From Bacteroidota bacterium (GTDB lineage: Bacteria > Bacteroidota > Bacteroidia > Bacteroidales > Paludibacteraceae), in NCBI GenBank assembly GCA_021779195.1, contig JAJYBB010000002.1:1-64000 (forward strand): 64,000 nt of DNA. The letters are read 5' to 3'. The notes under the pieces are model-generated. The model was not told the DNA's origin. It searched no databases and saw nothing but the letters and a program-made list of their open reading frames with translations. Each line of letters starts with the position of its first letter. The stretch's first letter is position 1. Below, in pieces: positions 1 through 9,704 of this stretch. The translations under genes were made by a program, and so were the position numbers.

Positions 1-602
1 AAATCCTTTCGATGCTTTGCCATCATTTTTCCGGTGGCTGTATTCATTCTATCTTTGAGCAGAAGCAATTTTTCGTAGAAATGATTGATGGTTGGAGCCG
101 TGCTTTGCCGATAGGCTTCTTTGTTCATTTTATAATCAGGTTGAATATCGGGATTATACATTTCACGGTTTTTAAATCCGCCATAATTGAAAGTGCGAGC
201 GATACCAATTGCTCCCATAGCATCCAGCCGGTCGGCATCTTGAACAATATCCAATTCTATTGATTTGAAATGCTGAATTTCATTTCCGCCTTTGAATGAA
301 ATGTTGGCAATGATATTCACGACATGATCTGTAATATCGTTGTTTACATTTAGTTTTTGAAGAAATATACGGGCTCTATCTGGACCAATGAGTTCATTTC
401 CTTCATTAAATTTTGGATCGGCAATGTCGTGAAGCAATGCTCCAAGTTCAACTATCAACATATTGGCATTTTCATCGGATGCAAATTGCTTTGATAGTTG
501 CCAAACGCGCTTTACATGCCACCAGTCATGTCCGCCTTCTGCCTGGATTAAACTGTTTTTCACAAAAGCTATCGTTTCTTGAATAATGTATTCTTGATTC
601 AT
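1..602 (-). CDS. HD-domain phosphohydrolase (partial, runs off left edge)
   Basis: Reading leftwards from an ATG at 602, the frame stays open to the window edge, giving about 200 residues without the C-terminus. Visible metal-binding residues of the HD superfamily are H25/H29 in GGHDWWH, H58-D59 in LLHDIADPKF and D122/D124 in QDADRLDAMG. This spacing fits the YedJ-like group of HD proteins, soluble metal-dependent phosphohydrolases with no well-fixed substrate, perhaps a nucleotide. The gene lies downstream of ppdK on the same strand but a strong terminator (712-748) separates them. Family assignment is secure; the function is not. Confidence 0.85.
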   Translation of the reverse strand, partial: MNQEYIIQETIAFVKNSLIQAEGGHDWWHVKRVWQLSKQFASDENANMLIVELGALLHDIADPKFNEGNELIGPDRARIFLQKLNVNNDITDHVVNIIANISFKGGNEIQHFKSIELDIVQDADRLDAMGAIGIARTFNYGGFKNREMYNPDIQPDYKMNKEAYRQSTAPTINHFYEKLLLLKDRMNTATGKMMAKHRKD

Positions 603-711
603 AATACGTTATGAAATTATTAGAAAGGTGATTATAAGTGCATGTCAAAGTGTTTTTCACAATGTTAAAAATTTCTATTTTTTGATTAGTCAAATAAAAT
701 TGGGGTTTATG

Positions 712-748
712 AAAAACAGGCTGCTTCAATTTACGAAAGCAGCCTGTT
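712..748 (-). terminator. Intrinsic terminator after ppdK
   Basis: A perfect 12-bp inverted repeat, AACAGGCTGCTT (715-726) and AAGCAGCCTGTT (737-748), has a 10-nt loop. Read on the minus strand it is followed by a short T run (716-712). It lies about 95 nt past the ppdK stop codon and before the HD gene, so it should separate the two transcripts. Confidence 0.8.
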
Positions 749-840
749 ATTGGATTAATTATTTTGGATATCGATTATTTCTCAACTCTTCACTTCATTT
801 TTTTAGCTTTGAAAGTGAAATGATTAAATTGTCAACGAAA

Positions 841-3561
841 TTATCTTAATGCGGCTTGAGCTGCTGCCAATCTTGCGATCGGAACGCGAAATGGCGAGCA
901 ACTCACATAATTTAAACCAACTCTGTGACAGAATTCGACTGACGATGGTTCGCCACCATGTTCACCGCATATACCAACTTTCAAATCAGGACGGATAGAC
1001 CGACCTTTCTCAGTTGCCATTTGTACCAATGAACCTACACCAAGTTGATCCAAAATCTGGAAAGGATCAGCTTTAAGAATTTTCTTTTCGAGATAAATAG
1101 GCAGGAACGAAGCAATATCGTCGCGTGAATATCCAAATGTCATTTGAGTCAAATCGTTTGTGCCAAATGAGAAAAACTCTGCTTTTTCAGCAATACGGTC
1201 GGCTGTAAGTGCTGCACGAGGTACTTCAATCATTGTCCCTACCTTATAATCAATACTGTCACCTTTTTCTTCGAATAGTTTTGCCGCAGTATCGCGAATA
1301 ATTTTATCCTGTTCGTTGAACTCAAATTTAATACCAACCAAAGGCACCATTATTTCCGGAAGCACTTTGATACCCTTTTTTTTCAGTGTCAATGCAGCAC
1401 CCAGAATAGCACGGGTTTGCATTTCTGTAATTTCAGGATAAGTATTTCCTAATCGGCAACCGCGGTGACCCAACATTGGATTTTGCTCGTGAAGTGCTTC
1501 CACGCGTTGTTTGATTACCTTGATTGAAACGCCCATTGCCTCAGCCATTTCTTGTTGACCTTTTTCATCATGAGGAACAAATTCATGCAAAGGTGGATCT
1601 AAAAGTCGAACAGTTACTGGGCAATCTTGCATGGCTTCAAATATGCCTTCAAAATCGGCTTCCTGATAGGGTAAAATTTTTGCCAAAGCAATACGGCGTC
1701 CATCTTCGTCTTTTGCAAGAATCATTTCACGCATGGCTTTGATTTTCTCACCTTCAAAGAACATGTGTTCCGTACGGCAAAGTCCTATACCTGTTGCACC
1801 GAATTTACGTGCAACTTGTGCATCGTGAGGCGTATCGGCATTGGTACGAACCGTCATACGGGTATATTTATCGGCTAATTTCATCAATTCGGCAAAGTCA
1901 TTATCTAATTCAGCTTCTTGAGTGGCAACCTTGCCTAAGAAGATATCTCCTGTTGATCCGTTTAACGAAATGTAGTCCCCTTCTTTTATAGATAATCCAT
2001 TCACTTCAATGGTTTTGGTGTTATAATCTATTTTTAGGGATCCTGCTCCAGAAACGCAACATTTACCCATCCCACGAGCTACAACTGCAGCGTGTGAAGT
2101 CATCCCACCACGTGCAGTTAGAATTCCTTGAGCAGCTGCCATTCCAGCTAAATCTTCGGGTGATGTTTCAATACGAACCATAATCACTTTTTCGCCATTT
2201 TGTGCCCAATCAGCTGCATCATCCGCATTGAAAACAACACGACCAGACGCAGCGCCAGGAGAAGCTGCTAAGCCTTTAGCTACTAATTTTGCATTTTTTA
2301 TGGCTTCCTTATCGAAAACAGGGTGTAATAATTCATCTAACCGGTTGGGATCTACGCGCATCAATGCTGTTTTTTCATCTAACATTCTCTGTTTTAGCAT
2401 ATCAATGGCAATTTTTACCATAGCTGCACCTGTGCGTTTACCATTACGGGTTTGTAGAAACCACAATTTACCTTCCTGAACGGTAAATTCCATGTCTTGC
2501 ATATCTTTGTAATGATTTTCAAGTTTGGTCTGAATTGTATCTAATTCTTTATAAATACCCGGCATAGCTTCTTCCATTGACGGATATTTTGTCAAACGAA
2601 TTTCTTCAGAAATTCCGGCTAATTTAGCCCAACGTTGTGAACCTTCTTTTGTGATTTGTTGGGGTGTGCGGATTCCTGCAACCACATCTTCACCTTGAGC
2701 ATTAATTAAATATTCACCAATAAACAAGTCTTCTCCTGTTGCCGCATCGCGACTGAAGCAAACGCCTGTTGCCGAAGTTTCACCCATATTTCCGAATACC
2801 ATGGATTGAACGCTTACTGCAGTTCCCCATTCGGCAGGAATTCCCTCCATTTTCCGATACAGAATAGCCCTTTCGTTCATCCATGAATCAAACACGGCAC
2901 AAATAGCTCCCCAAAGTTGTTCGTAAGCCGATTCAGGAAAATCATGTCCGGTTTGATTTTTAACAGCGGCTTTAAATTTTGTAACCAATTCTTTCAGATC
3001 TGCGACTGAAAGTTCGGTATCTAAATGAACTCCCTTATCATCTTTAACTTTTTCAATAATTTCTTCAAATGGATCAATATCATTTTTATTGGATGGTTTC
3101 ATGCCTAATGCCACATCACCGTACATTTGTACAAAACGACGGTATGAATCCCATGCAAAACGTGCATTTCCTGTTTTACGAATCATTCCTTCCACAACTG
3201 CATCGTTTAAACCCAGATTCAGAATAGTATCCATCATCCCCGGCATAGAAGCACGGGCACCTGAACGTACAGAAACTAACAATGGATTTTCAACATCGCC
3301 AAATTTTGAATTCATTAATTTTTCAATGCCGAACATTGCATTCTCAACTTCCGGTTTCAAAAGTTCAACCACTTGGTCTTTTCCTAATTCATAATATTCC
3401 GTACAGACATCGGTGGTAATGGTAAATCCCGGTGGAACTGGGACTCCGATCAGGTTCATTTCTGCAAGATTTGCACCTTTACCTCCAAGTAAATTTTTCA
3501 TGTCGGCTTTTCCTTCGGCTTTTCCATTACCAAAGGTGTAGACTCTTTTTGTGTTGTTCAT
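841..3561 (-). CDS. ppdK: Pyruvate, phosphate dikinase
   Basis: The 906-residue protein matches full-length PPDK, which interconverts pyruvate + ATP + phosphate with PEP + AMP + pyrophosphate in the cytoplasm. Visible parts in order: the N-terminal ATP-grasp domain starting with GGKGANLAEM (res 26-35); the central phosphohistidine domain with GGMTSHAAVVARG, where H490 is the phosphoryl carrier; and the C-terminal PEP/pyruvate barrel ending in GICGEHGGEP. In anaerobic Bacteroidota PPDK usually works in glycolysis or in pyruvate/PEP exchange around fumarate and propionate fermentation. It is a single gene with its own -7 element upstream and a terminator downstream. The ATG at 3561 is directly before the conserved N-terminus. 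Confidence 0.97.
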   Translation of the reverse strand: MNNTKRVYTFGNGKAEGKADMKNLLGGKGANLAEMNLIGVPVPPGFTITTDVCTEYYELGKDQVVELLKPEVENAMFGIEKLMNSKFGDVENPLLVSVRSGARASMPGMMDTILNLGLNDAVVEGMIRKTGNARFAWDSYRRFVQMYGDVALGMKPSNKNDIDPFEEIIEKVKDDKGVHLDTELSVADLKELVTKFKAAVKNQTGHDFPESAYEQLWGAICAVFDSWMNERAILYRKMEGIPAEWGTAVSVQSMVFGNMGETSATGVCFSRDAATGEDLFIGEYLINAQGEDVVAGIRTPQQITKEGSQRWAKLAGISEEIRLTKYPSMEEAMPGIYKELDTIQTKLENHYKDMQDMEFTVQEGKLWFLQTRNGKRTGAAMVKIAIDMLKQRMLDEKTALMRVDPNRLDELLHPVFDKEAIKNAKLVAKGLAASPGAASGRVVFNADDAADWAQNGEKVIMVRIETSPEDLAGMAAAQGILTARGGMTSHAAVVARGMGKCCVSGAGSLKIDYNTKTIEVNGLSIKEGDYISLNGSTGDIFLGKVATQEAELDNDFAELMKLADKYTRMTVRTNADTPHDAQVARKFGATGIGLCRTEHMFFEGEKIKAMREMILAKDEDGRRIALAKILPYQEADFEGIFEAMQDCPVTVRLLDPPLHEFVPHDEKGQQEMAEAMGVSIKVIKQRVEALHEQNPMLGHRGCRLGNTYPEITEMQTRAILGAALTLKKKGIKVLPEIMVPLVGIKFEFNEQDKIIRDTAAKLFEEKGDSIDYKVGTMIEVPRAALTADRIAEKAEFFSFGTNDLTQMTFGYSRDDIASFLPIYLEKKILKADPFQILDQLGVGSLVQMATEKGRSIRPDLKVGICGEHGGEPSSVEFCHRVGLNYVSCSPFRVPIARLAAAQAALR

Positions 3562-3608
3562 AATTTTTCTATTGTATTAAATTGATTTGATTGTGATTTT
3601 ATAGATTG

Positions 3609-3616
3609 CAAAGTTA
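3609..3616 (-). promoter_or_regulatory. Candidate ppdK promoter, -7 element
   Basis: TAACTTTG on the minus strand is an exact match to the Bacteroidota TAnnTTTG -7 consensus and lies about 48 bp before the ppdK ATG. No TTTG was found at the ideal distance, so only the -7 part is supported. Confidence 0.5.
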
Positions 3617-3824
3617 GTATTTATTGCTCAAAATTTATAATTAAATCGTCAGAAATTTAATTATTTGTCATCTCTATATAGCAATTTTTACATTTTAAAT
3701 TGGATTTGAACTGTCAATACTTCATATAACATGAAATAATGGCTTATTTATCAATGGATTGAAGGAATCTAACCGACAAATATGTCAGTTAGTCGATGCT
3801 GGCGGAATTTTTGTAAAGTCTAAG

Positions 3825-3857
3825 ATTGAAAATTTTAAATAGAACAGATTATTTTTG
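3825..3857 (+). promoter_or_regulatory. clpB promoter (decides the start codon)
   Basis: ATTG (3825-3828), 21 bp, then TATTTTTG (3850-3857) matches the Bacteroidota sigma-A promoter. Transcription would start near 3864, downstream of an in-frame ATG at 3826, which would then not be in the mRNA. This supports the ATG at 3898, preceded by AAGGA, as the true start. An imperfect inverted repeat (CTAACCGACA at 3769-3778 with TGTCAGTTAG at 3783-3792) lies upstream and could be an operator; its role is unknown. Confidence 0.65.
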
Positions 3858-3897
3858 TGGTACTTTCCACGTAAATTTCTGTAGAAAGGATGCAATT

Positions 3898-6498
3898 ATG
3901 AATTTTAACAATTTTACAATTAAATCGCAGGAAGCCGTTCAACAAGCCGTTGATCTGACTCAAAATAATGGTCAACAGGTGGTTGAAACCCCTCATTTGC
4001 TGAAAGCCATCATGATTAAAGGGGAAGATGTTACCCAGTTTTTATTCGGAAAGTCTGGTGTGAATACTATCGCTTTGCAAGCCGTCATTGACAATTTTAT
4101 AGCCGGATTTCCCAAAGTTTCGGGAGGTGAGCCCTATTTGAGCCGAGAAACGAATGCTGTGTTACAAAAAGCCATCGAAAAATCGTCGAAAACCGGCGAT
4201 CAGTTTGTATCTATAGAATTTATGTTGCTGGCTTTGGTGGCTGAAAAAAATATGTTGTCAAAAGTGCTCAATGATGCAGGCATTAACGAAAAAGGCATAC
4301 TGGAGGCTATTAACGAACTTCGTAAAGGTACAAAAGTAAATTCGGCTTCTGCCGAAGAAACGTATAATGCTTTGAGTAAATATGCCATTAATTTGAATGA
4401 ACAAGCTCGTTCCGGTAAGTCAGATCCAGTGATTGGTCGTGACGAAGAAATCAGAAGGGTTTTGCAAATTTTGAGTCGGCGTACGAAAAATAATCCAATT
4501 CTAATAGGAGAACCCGGAACCGGAAAAACTGCCATTGCCGAAGGGTTAGCTCATAGAATTGTACGTGGAGATGTGCCTGAAAATTTGAAATCAAAACAGA
4601 TTTTTTCATTGGATATGGGGGCATTAATTGCAGGAGCTAAATATAAAGGTGAATTTGAAGAACGACTTAAATCGGTTGTAAATGAAGTTATTAAAGCCGA
4701 AGGCGAAGTGATTTTGTTTATCGACGAAATTCACACATTGGTGGGAGCTGGGAAAGGTGAAGGTGCCATGGATGCTGCCAATATTTTGAAGCCAGCATTG
4801 GCTCGTGGAGAATTGCGTGCCATCGGGGCTACAACTTTAGACGAATATCAAAAGTATTTTGAAAAAGATAAAGCGCTCGAACGGCGTTTCCAGATTGTGA
4901 TGGTGAATGAACCGGATGTGGCAAGCACGATTTCAATTTTACGCGGATTAAAAGAACGTTACGAAAACCATCACAAAGTACGTATCAAAGATGATGCCTT
5001 GATTGCAGCGGTTGAATTATCAAGCCGGTATATTACTGATCGGTTTTTACCCGATAAAGCCATTGATTTGATGGACGAGGCGGCTGCCAAATTGCGTTTG
5101 GAAGTCGATTCAGTGCCTGAAGAACTGGATGTGATTGAAAGAAACATAAAACAGTTAGAAATCGAACGCGAAGCAATCAAACGTGAAAATGATTATTTGA
5201 AGTTGAGACAATTGAATGAAGAAATAGCTAATTTAAAGGAACAAAGCACTGTGATGAGGGCTAAATGGTCCAGCGAAAAAGCGTTGATTGATAAAATTCA
5301 ACAAAGCAAAATTGAGATTGAAGATTTTAAATATCAGGCTGATAAAGCCGAACGAGAAGGCGATTACGGCAAAGTTGCCGAAATCAGGTATGGAAAAATT
5401 AAAGCAATTGAAACTAAAACTGCTGAATATCAACAGGAGTTAGTGAATTTACAGGGAACTCATGCTATGATTAAGGAGGAAGTTGACAGTGAAGATATTG
5501 CAGATATCGTGAGCCGTTGGACAGGCATTCCGGTGAACAAAATGATGCAAAGTGAAAAGGATAAATTATTGCATTTGGAAGATGAACTCCATCAACGGGT
5601 GGTTGGACAAGACGAAGCGATAGCAGCCGTATCCGATGCTGTTCGCAGAAGCCGAGCAGGATTGCAGGATCCGAAACGTCCGATCGGTTCCTTTATTTTT
5701 CTGGGGACTACCGGTGTGGGTAAAACAGAGTTAGCCAAAGCACTTGCCGATTATCTGTTTGATGATGAGAATTTGATGATACGAATCGATATGAGCGAAT
5801 ATCAGGAGAAATTTTCTGTTACACGTTTAATTGGTTCGCCTCCCGGATATGTTGGGTACGAAGAAGGAGGGCAGCTTACCGAAGCAATTCGCCGTAAACC
5901 ATATTCAGTCATTCTTTTTGACGAGATTGAAAAAGCCCATCCCGATGTTTTCAACGTGTTGTTACAAGTGTTAGATGATGGACGACTGACGGACAATAAA
6001 GGAAGAACCGTGAACTTTAAAAACACGATTATCATCATGACTTCTAATATTGGTTCTAATTTGATTCGTGAAAATTTTGAACAGATGAATTCTTCAAATC
6101 ATCAGGAAATTTTAGAGCTAACCAAAAATCAGGTTTTTGAATTGTTGAAACAAACAATTCGTCCCGAATTTTTGAATCGTGTTGACGAACTCATTATGTT
6201 TGCTCCGCTGAACGAATTGCAAATTGAATCTATTGTTCGGTTACAGATTTCATTGATTCAAAAGATGATGTTTGAAAACGGAATTAGACTTGAGATAACT
6301 GACGAATCTATACATTATATTGCTGGAGAAGGCTTCGATCCCCAATTTGGTGCACGACCGGTTAAACGGGCTATTCAACGATTGATTTTAAATGATTTAT
6401 CAAAACAACTACTTTCAGGTACTGTTCAGAATAATGAAACGATCGTTGTAGATTTTGATGGAAAAAGTTTGATTTTCAGTAATAAAAATAATGTGTAA
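3898..6498 (+). CDS. clpB: ATP-dependent chaperone ClpB (disaggregase)
   Basis: The 866-residue AAA+ unfoldase resolubilises aggregated proteins with DnaK/DnaJ/GrpE. Domains: Clp N-domain (about 1-145); NBD1 with Walker A GEPGTGKT (204-211) and Walker [12 protein letters not shown]; the coiled-coil middle domain (about 400-520, rich in E, K and R), which separates ClpB from ClpA/C; and NBD2 with Walker [22 protein letters not shown] and sensor [11 protein letters not shown]. Length is normal. The start at 3898 is chosen because [17 protein letters not shown] is the family N-terminus, it has an AAGGA ribosome-binding site, and the promoter lies downstream of the earlier in-frame ATG at 3826. 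Confidence 0.97.
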   Translation: MNFNNFTIKSQEAVQQAVDLTQNNGQQVVETPHLLKAIMIKGEDVTQFLFGKSGVNTIALQAVIDNFIAGFPKVSGGEPYLSRETNAVLQKAIEKSSKTGDQFVSIEFMLLALVAEKNMLSKVLNDAGINEKGILEAINELRKGTKVNSASAEETYNALSKYAINLNEQARSGKSDPVIGRDEEIRRVLQILSRRTKNNPILIGEPGTGKTAIAEGLAHRIVRGDVPENLKSKQIFSLDMGALIAGAKYKGEFEERLKSVVNEVIKAEGEVILFIDEIHTLVGAGKGEGAMDAANILKPALARGELRAIGATTLDEYQKYFEKDKALERRFQIVMVNEPDVASTISILRGLKERYENHHKVRIKDDALIAAVELSSRYITDRFLPDKAIDLMDEAAAKLRLEVDSVPEELDVIERNIKQLEIEREAIKRENDYLKLRQLNEEIANLKEQSTVMRAKWSSEKALIDKIQQSKIEIEDFKYQADKAEREGDYGKVAEIRYGKIKAIETKTAEYQQELVNLQGTHAMIKEEVDSEDIADIVSRWTGIPVNKMMQSEKDKLLHLEDELHQRVVGQDEAIAAVSDAVRRSRAGLQDPKRPIGSFIFLGTTGVGKTELAKALADYLFDDENLMIRIDMSEYQEKFSVTRLIGSPPGYVGYEEGGQLTEAIRRKPYSVILFDEIEKAHPDVFNVLLQVLDDGRLTDNKGRTVNFKNTIIIMTSNIGSNLIRENFEQMNSSNHQEILELTKNQVFELLKQTIRPEFLNRVDELIMFAPLNELQIESIVRLQISLIQKMMFENGIRLEITDESIHYIAGEGFDPQFGARPVKRAIQRLILNDLSKQLLSGTVQNNETIVVDFDGKSLIFSNKNNV

Positions 6499-6523
6499 TT
6501 TTTATATTTAACAGAAAATACTT

Positions 6524-6561
6524 TCCCGAGTGAGCTACTTTCCTCATTCGGGATTTTTTTT
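6524..6561 (+). terminator. Intrinsic terminator after clpB
   Basis: An 11-bp stem, TCCCGAGTGAG (6524-6534) with CTCATTCGGGA (6543-6553, one G-T pair), has an 8-nt loop and is followed by eight Ts (6554-6561). It lies 26 nt past the clpB stop and should isolate clpB from the nuo operon. Confidence 0.9.
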
Positions 6562-6580
6562 GGAAATATACAGATCATTT

Positions 6581-6850
6581 TTGATAGTATAATTATCCGC
6601 TAATTAATCATATTTATACATTACAATCAAACAAATATGCAAGAATTGAATCTTATAAAACTGCCTATATGTTAATATTTAACATATAGGCAGTTAAATT
6701 AAATACTAAATGAATATAAATATCCTAAATCAAATTTAAACATATAATATTTCGCATAAATCAATATATTGAATATAAGAAAGATAAATTGATATTTGAA
6801 TTCAACATCAATGCTATTAAATTGATAGTATAAAAACTCTAATTAATCAT
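6581..6850. repeat. Direct repeat pair flanking a 210-bp segment
   Basis: Copy 1 is TTGATAGTATAA (6581-6592) followed after 7 bp by CTAATTAATCAT (6600-6611). Copy 2 is TTGATAGTATAA (6822-6833) followed after 5 bp by CTAATTAATCAT (6839-6850). Both halves are identical in 12 of 12 bases. The copies bracket a segment containing the 17-bp palindrome. Either a promoter-proximal duplication or the footprint of a small inserted element would explain it. Confidence 0.75.
6659..6695. repeat. Perfect 17-bp inverted repeat (hairpin)
   Basis: AACTGCCTATATGTTAA (6659-6675) and TTAACATATAGGCAGTT (6679-6695) are exact reverse complements separated by TAT. There is no convincing T run on the plus side and only TTTT on the minus side. 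It is not needed as the clpB terminator, which has its own hairpin 100 bp earlier. Confidence 0.85.
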
Positions 6851-6926
6851 TAAAGATAGGGAATAATTGAAATTTTTGTAGTTCCTTTGCATCGATTTTT
6901 GAAAAAGAAATTATTTATACAATTTT

Positions 6927-7280
6927 ATGAGTAGTTTATCGCTTTTCTTGACCGTTTTCATATCGGGAGTAGTACTAGTTATTGTCGGTTTGGGTATTGC
7001 CATTCTTTTAGCCCCACAGTCATTTAATTTGCAAAAAGGTGAGCCTTATGAGTGTGGTATTCCCACGCATGGCACCTCATGGATGCAATTTAAAGCCGGA
7101 TATTATTTGTACGCAATTTTGTATTTGATGTTCGATGTAGAAACCATTTTTTTGTTTCCTTGGTCAGTAGTGGTACGTGATCTTGGATATACCGGTTTGT
7201 ACAGTATTTTGTTTTTTATTGTAATTCTTGGTTTAGGTTTAGCTTATGCCTGGAAGAAAGGAGTTTTAAAATGGAGTTAA
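6927..7280 (+). CDS. nuoA: NADH-quinone oxidoreductase subunit A
   Basis: A 117-residue membrane protein with three hydrophobic helices (about 8-30, 60-80, 88-108). It carries the family signatures [10 protein letters not shown] in the loop containing the active/deactive-switch Cys region and [20 protein letters not shown]. It is part of the membrane arm near the quinone site of complex I. It is the first gene of the operon and its stop overlaps the nuoB start by 10 bp, a sign of translational coupling. Confidence 0.96.
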   Translation: MSSLSLFLTVFISGVVLVIVGLGIAILLAPQSFNLQKGEPYECGIPTHGTSWMQFKAGYYLYAILYLMFDVETIFLFPWSVVVRDLGYTGLYSILFFIVILGLGLAYAWKKGVLKWS

Positions 7281-7834
7281 AGGATATACATATCAAGGGC
7301 ATCCCGACAGAAGATTTTAAAGATAACGAATATCTTGAAAATTATATCAAAGAGCTCGAAGCGAACGGAGTAAACGTGATTTTGAGTAAAGTAGATGAGT
7401 TGATCAATTGGGGTCGTTCAAATTCTGTTTGGCCATTGATTTATGCAACGAGTTGCTGTGGAATTGAATTTATGTCGGCTGCTGCAGCACATCATGATAT
7501 TGCCCGTTTCGGAATGGAAGTAACTCGTAACAGTCCTCGTCAAGCTGATTTGATGATTGTGGCCGGAACTATTGTTCACAAAATGGCACCACTGATTAAA
7601 CGTGTATATGACCAGATGGCAGAGCCAAAATATGTGTTGGCAATGGGAGCTTGTGCGATTTCTGGAGGTCCTTTTGTGAATTCGTATCACGTGATAAAAG
7701 GAGTCGACGAAATTATTCCGGTTGATGTCTACGTGCCAGGTTGCCCCCCGCGTCCTGAATCATTATTTTACGGACTGATGCAATTGCAACGAAAAATTAA
7801 AGTAGAACAATTTTTGGGTCACAAACAACGATAG
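7271..7834 (+). CDS. nuoB: NADH-quinone oxidoreductase subunit B
   Basis: The 187-residue peripheral-arm subunit holds the terminal 4Fe-4S cluster N2, which passes electrons to quinone. All four ligands are visible: the adjacent pair C62-C63 in [10 protein letters not shown]128 in MGACAISGG and C158 in VPGCPPRPE. The N-terminal 45 residues are a charged extension typical of Bacteroidota. It overlaps nuoA and is followed by nuoCD after 80 bp. Confidence 0.96.
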   Translation: MELKDIHIKGIPTEDFKDNEYLENYIKELEANGVNVILSKVDELINWGRSNSVWPLIYATSCCGIEFMSAAAAHHDIARFGMEVTRNSPRQADLMIVAGTIVHKMAPLIKRVYDQMAEPKYVLAMGACAISGGPFVNSYHVIKGVDEIIPVDVYVPGCPPRPESLFYGLMQLQRKIKVEQFLGHKQR

Positions 7835-7914
7835 TATCATTTACAATTTAAACATTTACAATTTACGATTGCATAAAAAATGTAATATTATAAAGTGAAT
7901 GATAGAAAAGATAT

Positions 7915-9549
7915 ATGATGGAAAAAATTAAGAAGCTTATACTTGACACTGTAGCTGAAGCAGTTATTGAAGAAAAACAAAAACTCACAGTTACGGTTGA
8001 ACCAAAAAAACTTCATTTGTTGGTGCAGACTTTACGCGACAACAAAACGCATTCGTTTGACTATTTGGTAAATCTGACCGGTGTTGACAGGGGCGAAGAG
8101 CTTGGAGTTGATTATTTACTTTGTTCCTCCGCTGATTTATCAAAGGAAGTCGTGTTAAAAACAGGAACTTCCGATCGTGAGAATCCCTTGTTATATTCGA
8201 TTACCGATTTGTTTGAAACAGCACATTTTAACGAAAGGGAAGTCTTTGCTCTATTGGGAATTCGTTTTATAAATAATCCCGATATGCGTAAATTTTTCTT
8301 GAACGCCGATTGGGTAGGTTATCCTTTACGTAAAGATTATGATCCTAATCCTGAATTAAATCCTGTATCCATTGAAAGCAAGGATATGGTTGACATAGCA
8401 CCGCGTATCTTGGAAACCTCTGATGGCAAATTGGTTGAAGAATTTGTGAATATTTTTGAAGATGATGATTATATAATCAATATTGGTCCGCAGCATCCTT
8501 CTACACATGGTGTAATGCACTTCCGTACTTCGTTGGATGGCGAAATAGTGAAGAAGATTGATGTCCACAGCGGTTACATTCATCGCGGCATCGAAAAATT
8601 GAGCGAAAGCCTCACTTACCCTCAAATTTTGCATTTTACTGACCGATTGGATTATTTATCGGCAAATATTAACCGTCATGCATTGTGTATGTGCGTTGAA
8701 AAAGCCATCGATATAGAAGTTCCTGAACGCGCACAATATATTCGAGTCATCATGGATGAGTTGACTCGAATTGATTCGCACTTACTTGCTTGGTCGGCTA
8801 TGACCCATGACTTAGGTGCAACGACTGCCTTTATTTATGGAATGCGTGAACGCGAAATTATCTTGGATATTTTTGATAAAACCTGCGGAGGACGATTAAT
8901 TATCAATCAAAATGTGATTGGTGGTGTAATGTTTGATATATATGCTGATTTTCAGAAAGATGTAAAAGCTTTTATTCCTTATATGCGTAAGAAACTGATC
9001 GAATACGACCGTTTTTTTTCGCACAATGTCATTGCATTGGGAAGAACACAGGGTGTAGGTTTCATGTCGAAGGATGAAGCGATTTCTTATGCTGTTACTG
9101 GTCCTGCCGGTCGTGCTTCGGATTGGTCGTGCGATATTCGCAAACATATTCCGTATTCATTATACAATCAGGTAGAATTTAAAGAAATTCTCCGTAAAGA
9201 AGGCGATGCTTATGCTCGTTATTTGAACAGGTTGGATGAAATAGAGGAATCGCTCCATATTATTGAACAACTAATTGACAATATTCCTCAGGGAGATTTT
9301 TGTGCTAAAACAAAAGCAATCATTAAATTACCCGAAGGTGAATATTACGAACGGGTGGAAGCTGCAAAAGGAGAATTTGGGGTATTTATTGAGAGTCGGG
9401 GAGATAAATTCCCGTATCGCTTAAAATTCCGTTCACCTTCCATGGCTTTGGTTTCGGCTATGCCATTGATATGCCAGGGTGAGAAAATTGCCGACCTTAT
9501 CGGAATCGGTGGTTCTATGGATTATGTAATCCCCGATATCGACAGATAA
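7915..9549 (+). CDS. nuoCD: NADH-quinone oxidoreductase subunit C/D fusion
   Basis: The 544-residue fusion has NuoC at about 1-150, ending in the signature DWVGYPLRKDYDPNP, and NuoD (49-kDa, hydrogenase-like) from about 175, beginning IINIGPQHPSTHGVMHF. NuoD forms the quinone pocket together with NuoB. The NuoC/D fusion also occurs in E. coli. Two ATGs in tandem (7915 and 7918) make the start ambiguous by one residue. The next gene is nuoH, so nuoE, F and G are absent at the place where they usually stand. Confidence 0.96.
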   Translation: MMEKIKKLILDTVAEAVIEEKQKLTVTVEPKKLHLLVQTLRDNKTHSFDYLVNLTGVDRGEELGVDYLLCSSADLSKEVVLKTGTSDRENPLLYSITDLFETAHFNEREVFALLGIRFINNPDMRKFFLNADWVGYPLRKDYDPNPELNPVSIESKDMVDIAPRILETSDGKLVEEFVNIFEDDDYIINIGPQHPSTHGVMHFRTSLDGEIVKKIDVHSGYIHRGIEKLSESLTYPQILHFTDRLDYLSANINRHALCMCVEKAIDIEVPERAQYIRVIMDELTRIDSHLLAWSAMTHDLGATTAFIYGMREREIILDIFDKTCGGRLIINQNVIGGVMFDIYADFQKDVKAFIPYMRKKLIEYDRFFSHNVIALGRTQGVGFMSKDEAISYAVTGPAGRASDWSCDIRKHIPYSLYNQVEFKEILRKEGDAYARYLNRLDEIEESLHIIEQLIDNIPQGDFCAKTKAIIKLPEGEYYERVEAAKGEFGVFIESRGDKFPYRLKFRSPSMALVSAMPLICQGEKIADLIGIGGSMDYVIPDIDR

Positions 9550-9704
9550 TTAAAAAGTTTATAAGTTTATTGTAGGAGTAACGTGGTTTTGATACTTTTG
9601 AATCACAAACTACAACTCTAATAGTTTTATAATCATACAGATAACGAAGAAAGTATCATCTTAATTCGTGCCATTCTTTTAAATTCGTGTAATTTGTGTA
9701 TTTT

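Larger units (their letters stand above)
6562..6926. other. AT-rich spacer between clpB and nuoA
   Basis: No gene is seen in these 365 bases. They hold a split direct repeat (6581-6611 and 6822-6850) on either side of a perfect hairpin (6659-6695). A near-consensus -7 element for nuoA, TTCCTTTG, lies at 6882-6889 (one mismatch to TAnnTTTG). Confidence 0.6.

Noticed and set aside
3826-3897. N-terminal extension of ClpB from the upstream ATG
   Set aside because: It overlaps the promoter and does not resemble the ClpB N-terminus; the ATG at 3898 has the ribosome-binding site.
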